A stretch of 64,000 nt of DNA. Source: Moorena producens 3L. GTDB lineage: Bacteria > Cyanobacteriota > Cyanobacteriia > Cyanobacteriales > Coleofasciculaceae. The stretch lies in contig NZ_GL890967.1 in NCBI RefSeq assembly GCF_000211815.1, positions 34,973 to 98,972 of the forward strand, read 5' to 3'. Shown here piece by piece: positions 61,778-64,000 of this stretch (positions within the stretch are counted from its first letter, which is position 1; each line of letters starts with the position of its first letter). The notes beneath the pieces were generated by a model. The model searched no databases. It had not been told where the DNA came from and saw nothing but the letters and a program-made list of their open reading frames with translations. The position numbers and the translations under genes were made by a program.

Positions 61778-63880
61778 GTCGATGTCCGGTATTATCCGGA
61801 GCACCTCTCCTTCAAAGCCGTGCGTGAGACTTTCATCTCACACGGCTCCTAGATTCTCTCAACCTCTCGGCTTGCCTTTTGGCTTGCTCCAGTGAATTTG
61901 TTGGTGGCAGCTTTGATGAATTGCTGCTAGGTTCTTTAGCTTCCAATTGTCGTGGTTTCCATCTACATGATGAAGGTGTACAGATTCGTCGCAATTGAAC
62001 ATTAACCCGCAATATTCACAAGAATGGTTTTGTCGTTTCAAAGCCTTGGACGTATGATTGTCGTAGAGCGTACTTTTCCGTTTGCTCCAATAGACTAAGT
62101 CTCCATCGTAAGGGGACTTAGTCCCTGTGACCATAGTGTGTCCAAAACGTTTAGTCCTTACTGTAGGGAATGCCTTTTTGCATAATTCCACTGCTTCATA
62201 GCGGTTCATTTTCTTTTCGATGAGGAATTTTCTTTTTGCCGCTTTGTTAGGGAACCATAGACTATCCCGAGAATCGCTCATATCACACCATTTATGGTAG
62301 TTTCGCCATCCTCTTACAATGGGAGCTAGTTTTTTGGCTTTGAACTTTGCACCATAATTCGAGCTATTGACTACGGCTTTAATCTTCTCGCGTATTTTCC
62401 TATGATTATCCGCTGAGGGTTTACAATGGAATGTTCCGCTTGGCTTGACTCGCATCTGCCAGCCAAGGAAGTCAAAACCGTCTGTCGTTTTGGTTATCTT
62501 GGTCTTTTCTTGACTGATTTCGAGACCTCGTTCTTCCAGAAATTTTTCCACTTTTTGAAGAATTTTTCCGGCGTCATCTTTTGGTTTTAAAAATATCACC
62601 ATGTCGTCTGCATAGCGGACGGATGGATGGATATCTTCTATTCCATCAAGTGCGATATTGGCTAAAAGGGGGCTAACCACTCCTCCCTGGGGAGTTCCTT
62701 GTTCAGGGAATTCCGGGCTGATGCCAGCTTTTAAACACCTGAAGACCCCTTTCTTCACATGTGCTGGTGCTATCAACCTATCCATGATGGATTTATGAGA
62801 AATGCGGTCAAAACACTTTTTAATATCTAGCTCAATTACCCTTTTAGTGATGCCTTTTTTTCCTTTATTCAGGTTGGTGAATATGTACATTTGGGCATCA
62901 TGTGCGCCTCGCCCAGTCCTAAACCCGTAACTCCGGGCGTGAAAGATAGCTTCGTGCGCAGGTTCGAGGGTGTATTTTACTAGACATTGCCATGCTCTAT
63001 CAGCGATAGTTGGTATTTTAAGCATCCGGGTTTTCCCATTCTTTTTAGGGATTGGTACTTCCCTTAGTCCGCTATGAAACCAGGTGTGGCCATAGTGGTT
63101 CAGATTGTCTACCAATTCAATTCGCTCTCGGTAATTGAGGTTTTCCTTTCCATCAATTCCGGCAGTGCGTTTACCCTGATTTAATTGAGTCACTTGACGA
63201 ACGGCCAAAAGTTGAGCTGAACGGGATTTCATAATCAGTTTTTGTAAAGACCGAGCTTTCCTCAAGTCGCCAGCCTGAACTGCTTTATATATTCTTCTTT
63301 GTAGGCGGAATAAGTTTTGGCGGAGTTTCTTCCACTTCTGACTTTTCCAAAGTTCGCTATGTGAATTCATGCGTCTAACCATACTCTACTTTGGTTGAAC
63401 ATATTCTGAGAACCCGTGCCCAGTTTTGAACACATCTTACCCGACAGTAGGGATTAGACTTGGCATAGTTTACCGGGGTTTCGACCGTCCCCCAGACCTA
63501 TTATTGCTGTCGTTTTTACTCGTTCCATCCTGAAGATTGTTTTGGCGATTTAGGTCAGTTCAATTTGCCTATTCTCCTCTCAGAGATTACGGATATCGTA
63601 GTAATGACTCCGTGAGAGTAGAGAATTTATTCCACATATTTTATTCAGGTTGTGGTTGCCGTCTTAGACACTTTTTTAGAACTACTTAGACCTTGTCGCC
63701 TCCCCGTTAGCGCCAGTGTTGTTACCTGCTTTTGGTCAACTGATTGCGCCCTGTTACCAGCGTCACTCTGTGAGTTGCCGCTCACTCGGTGTGGTCAGAT
63801 AGGGAGTCACTTGTCTCTTCAAGGGTGGGACTTTCACCCACATCCTGAGGATAGTTAGGATTTTTGAGGTTAGACCTCAC
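61778..63880 (-). mobile_element. Group II intron
   Basis: About 2.1 kb. The 5' end GTGAGGTCTAACCTC (from 63880) leads into domain I segments such as GGATGTGGGTGAAAGTCCCA. The open frame for the maturase lies at 61859-63382. Domain V follows it as GAGCCGTGTGAGATGAAAGT, CTCACGCACGGCTTTGAAGG (61803-61848), and a domain VI hairpin TCCGG-ATAATA-CCGGA near 61785-61799. The 3' boundary is estimated at CATCGAC (about 61778) and may be off by up to 10 nt. It is inserted in the right-end RNA region of a TnpB element. Confidence 0.85.
61859..63382 (-). CDS. ltrA: Group II intron reverse transcriptase/maturase with HNH domain
   Basis: A 507-residue protein. The N-terminal RT-0 region (WKKLRQNLFRLQRRIYKAVQ) is followed by RT fingers and palm with GKTRMLKIPTIADRAWQ, GTPQGGVVSPLLANIALDGI and the catalytic SVRYADDMVIFLK. 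The maturase/X domain has PIVRGWRNYHKWCDMSD. The HNH endonuclease is CEYCG...HLHHVDGNHDNWKLKNLAAI...HQSCH. All metal-binding Asp residues of YADD are intact. It probably supports splicing and retrohoming of the surrounding intron. ATG 63382 or the Met five codons later could be the start. Confidence 0.95.
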   Translation of the reverse strand: MVRRMNSHSELWKSQKWKKLRQNLFRLQRRIYKAVQAGDLRKARSLQKLIMKSRSAQLLAVRQVTQLNQGKRTAGIDGKENLNYRERIELVDNLNHYGHTWFHSGLREVPIPKKNGKTRMLKIPTIADRAWQCLVKYTLEPAHEAIFHARSYGFRTGRGAHDAQMYIFTNLNKGKKGITKRVIELDIKKCFDRISHKSIMDRLIAPAHVKKGVFRCLKAGISPEFPEQGTPQGGVVSPLLANIALDGIEDIHPSVRYADDMVIFLKPKDDAGKILQKVEKFLEERGLEISQEKTKITKTTDGFDFLGWQMRVKPSGTFHCKPSADNHRKIREKIKAVVNSSNYGAKFKAKKLAPIVRGWRNYHKWCDMSDSRDSLWFPNKAAKRKFLIEKKMNRYEAVELCKKAFPTVRTKRFGHTMVTGTKSPYDGDLVYWSKRKSTLYDNHTSKALKRQNHSCEYCGLMFNCDESVHLHHVDGNHDNWKLKNLAAIHQSCHQQIHWSKPKGKPRG

Positions 63881-63923
63881 GAATCCCCCTAATCATACCC
63901 CTTTCTATTACGAAAGGCTCCTA

Positions 63924-64000
63924 TTAAGAACGAGCCGCACTACTACTGACGGAATGCCCTACCGCCAAATTTAATACATTGATCGCCGCATTCACATCCC
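63924..64000 (-). CDS. tnpB: C-terminal end of a second TnpB (continues beyond the window)
   Basis: The last 25 codons read DVNAAINVLNLAVGHSV and then SSSAARS before TAA (63924-63926). DVNAAINVLN is the usual end of RuvC motif III (DRDxNAAxN) in TnpB. The frame leaves the window at 64000, so its integrity cannot be judged. 63881-63923 between it and the intron would be the first part of its guide RNA scaffold. Confidence 0.7.
   Translation of the reverse strand, partial: DVNAAINVLNLAVGHSVSSSAARS

Noticed and set aside
61662..61895. 77-codon plus-strand frame at the intron 3' end
   Set aside because: It runs opposite the intron domain V/VI and the TnpB right-end hairpin, which explain the sequence better.
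63652..63858. 68-codon plus-strand frame
   Set aside because: It lies opposite domain I of the group II intron.

Overview
The window looks like chromosomal DNA from a repeat-rich filamentous cyanobacterium. The evidence is the many HIP1 octamers (GCGATCGC), the core genes chlM, menB, vipp1, cyanobacterial pilMNOQ with an AMIN-domain secretin, a DciA-like protein with a C-terminal zinc finger, and a Psb32-type TPM protein. The very high load of heptamer repeats, MITE-like elements and small IS200/IS605-type elements would fit a Moorena-like genome, but that genus is an inference. No tRNA, rRNA or CRISPR array was seen.

Layout. 1-3.3 kb is accessory: a small HTH protein, a small orphan gene, a degenerate repeat array and two copies of a MITE. 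3.3-7.4 kb is a large secreted haemagglutinin-type beta-helix protein. 7.9-9.5 kb is an IscB element with its omega RNA, abutting a carotenoid oxygenase gene that is broken by a 24-bp palindromic insert. 11-24 kb is mostly housekeeping: two family 2 glycosyltransferases, vipp1 and a PspA paralogue, a SPOR-domain membrane protein, a DciA-like protein, menB, a DUF423 protein, chlM and folC. 24.4-29.8 kb is the type IV pilus assembly cluster pilM-pilN-pilO-pilQ. 30.4-38.2 kb holds HU, a PLP aminotransferase-like decarboxylase, an FAD oxidoreductase, a thymidylate synthase-like protein, a deoxycytidylate deaminase, RNase PH and a TPM protein. 38.3-43.9 kb is accessory DNA with small regulators, gene fragments, a TnpB element and a pair of related hairpins. 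44-47.7 kb is a STAND NTPase with 14 WD40 repeats. 48.7-54 kb is a cellulose synthase pair (bcsB-bcsA, minus strand) behind a probable c-di-AMP (ydaO-type) riboswitch. 54.6-55.4 kb, divergent from it, has a near-perfect CRP-type operator followed by four tandem 182-bp units that each encode the same 33-residue membrane peptide. 56-60.3 kb is a small unknown gene facing a decayed TPR-CHAT gene. 61.6-64 kb is a group II intron inserted in the 3' guide-RNA region of a second TnpB element, whose coding part leaves the window.

How the parts relate. The pilus cluster, the cellulose synthase pair with its PilZ domain, the CRP-type operator and the putative c-di-AMP switch suggest that surface behaviour here is under second-messenger control (inference). 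Several genes were broken by very short palindromic or MITE-like inserts whose exact removal restores the reading frame: the carotenoid oxygenase (24 bp), Uma2 nuclease (44 bp) and TPR-CHAT (139 bp plus an 8-bp target duplication). Two other genes seem to have absorbed heptamer repeats in frame. The most interesting undescribed item is the four-copy peptide array: the copies differ only at synonymous sites while the spacers drift.
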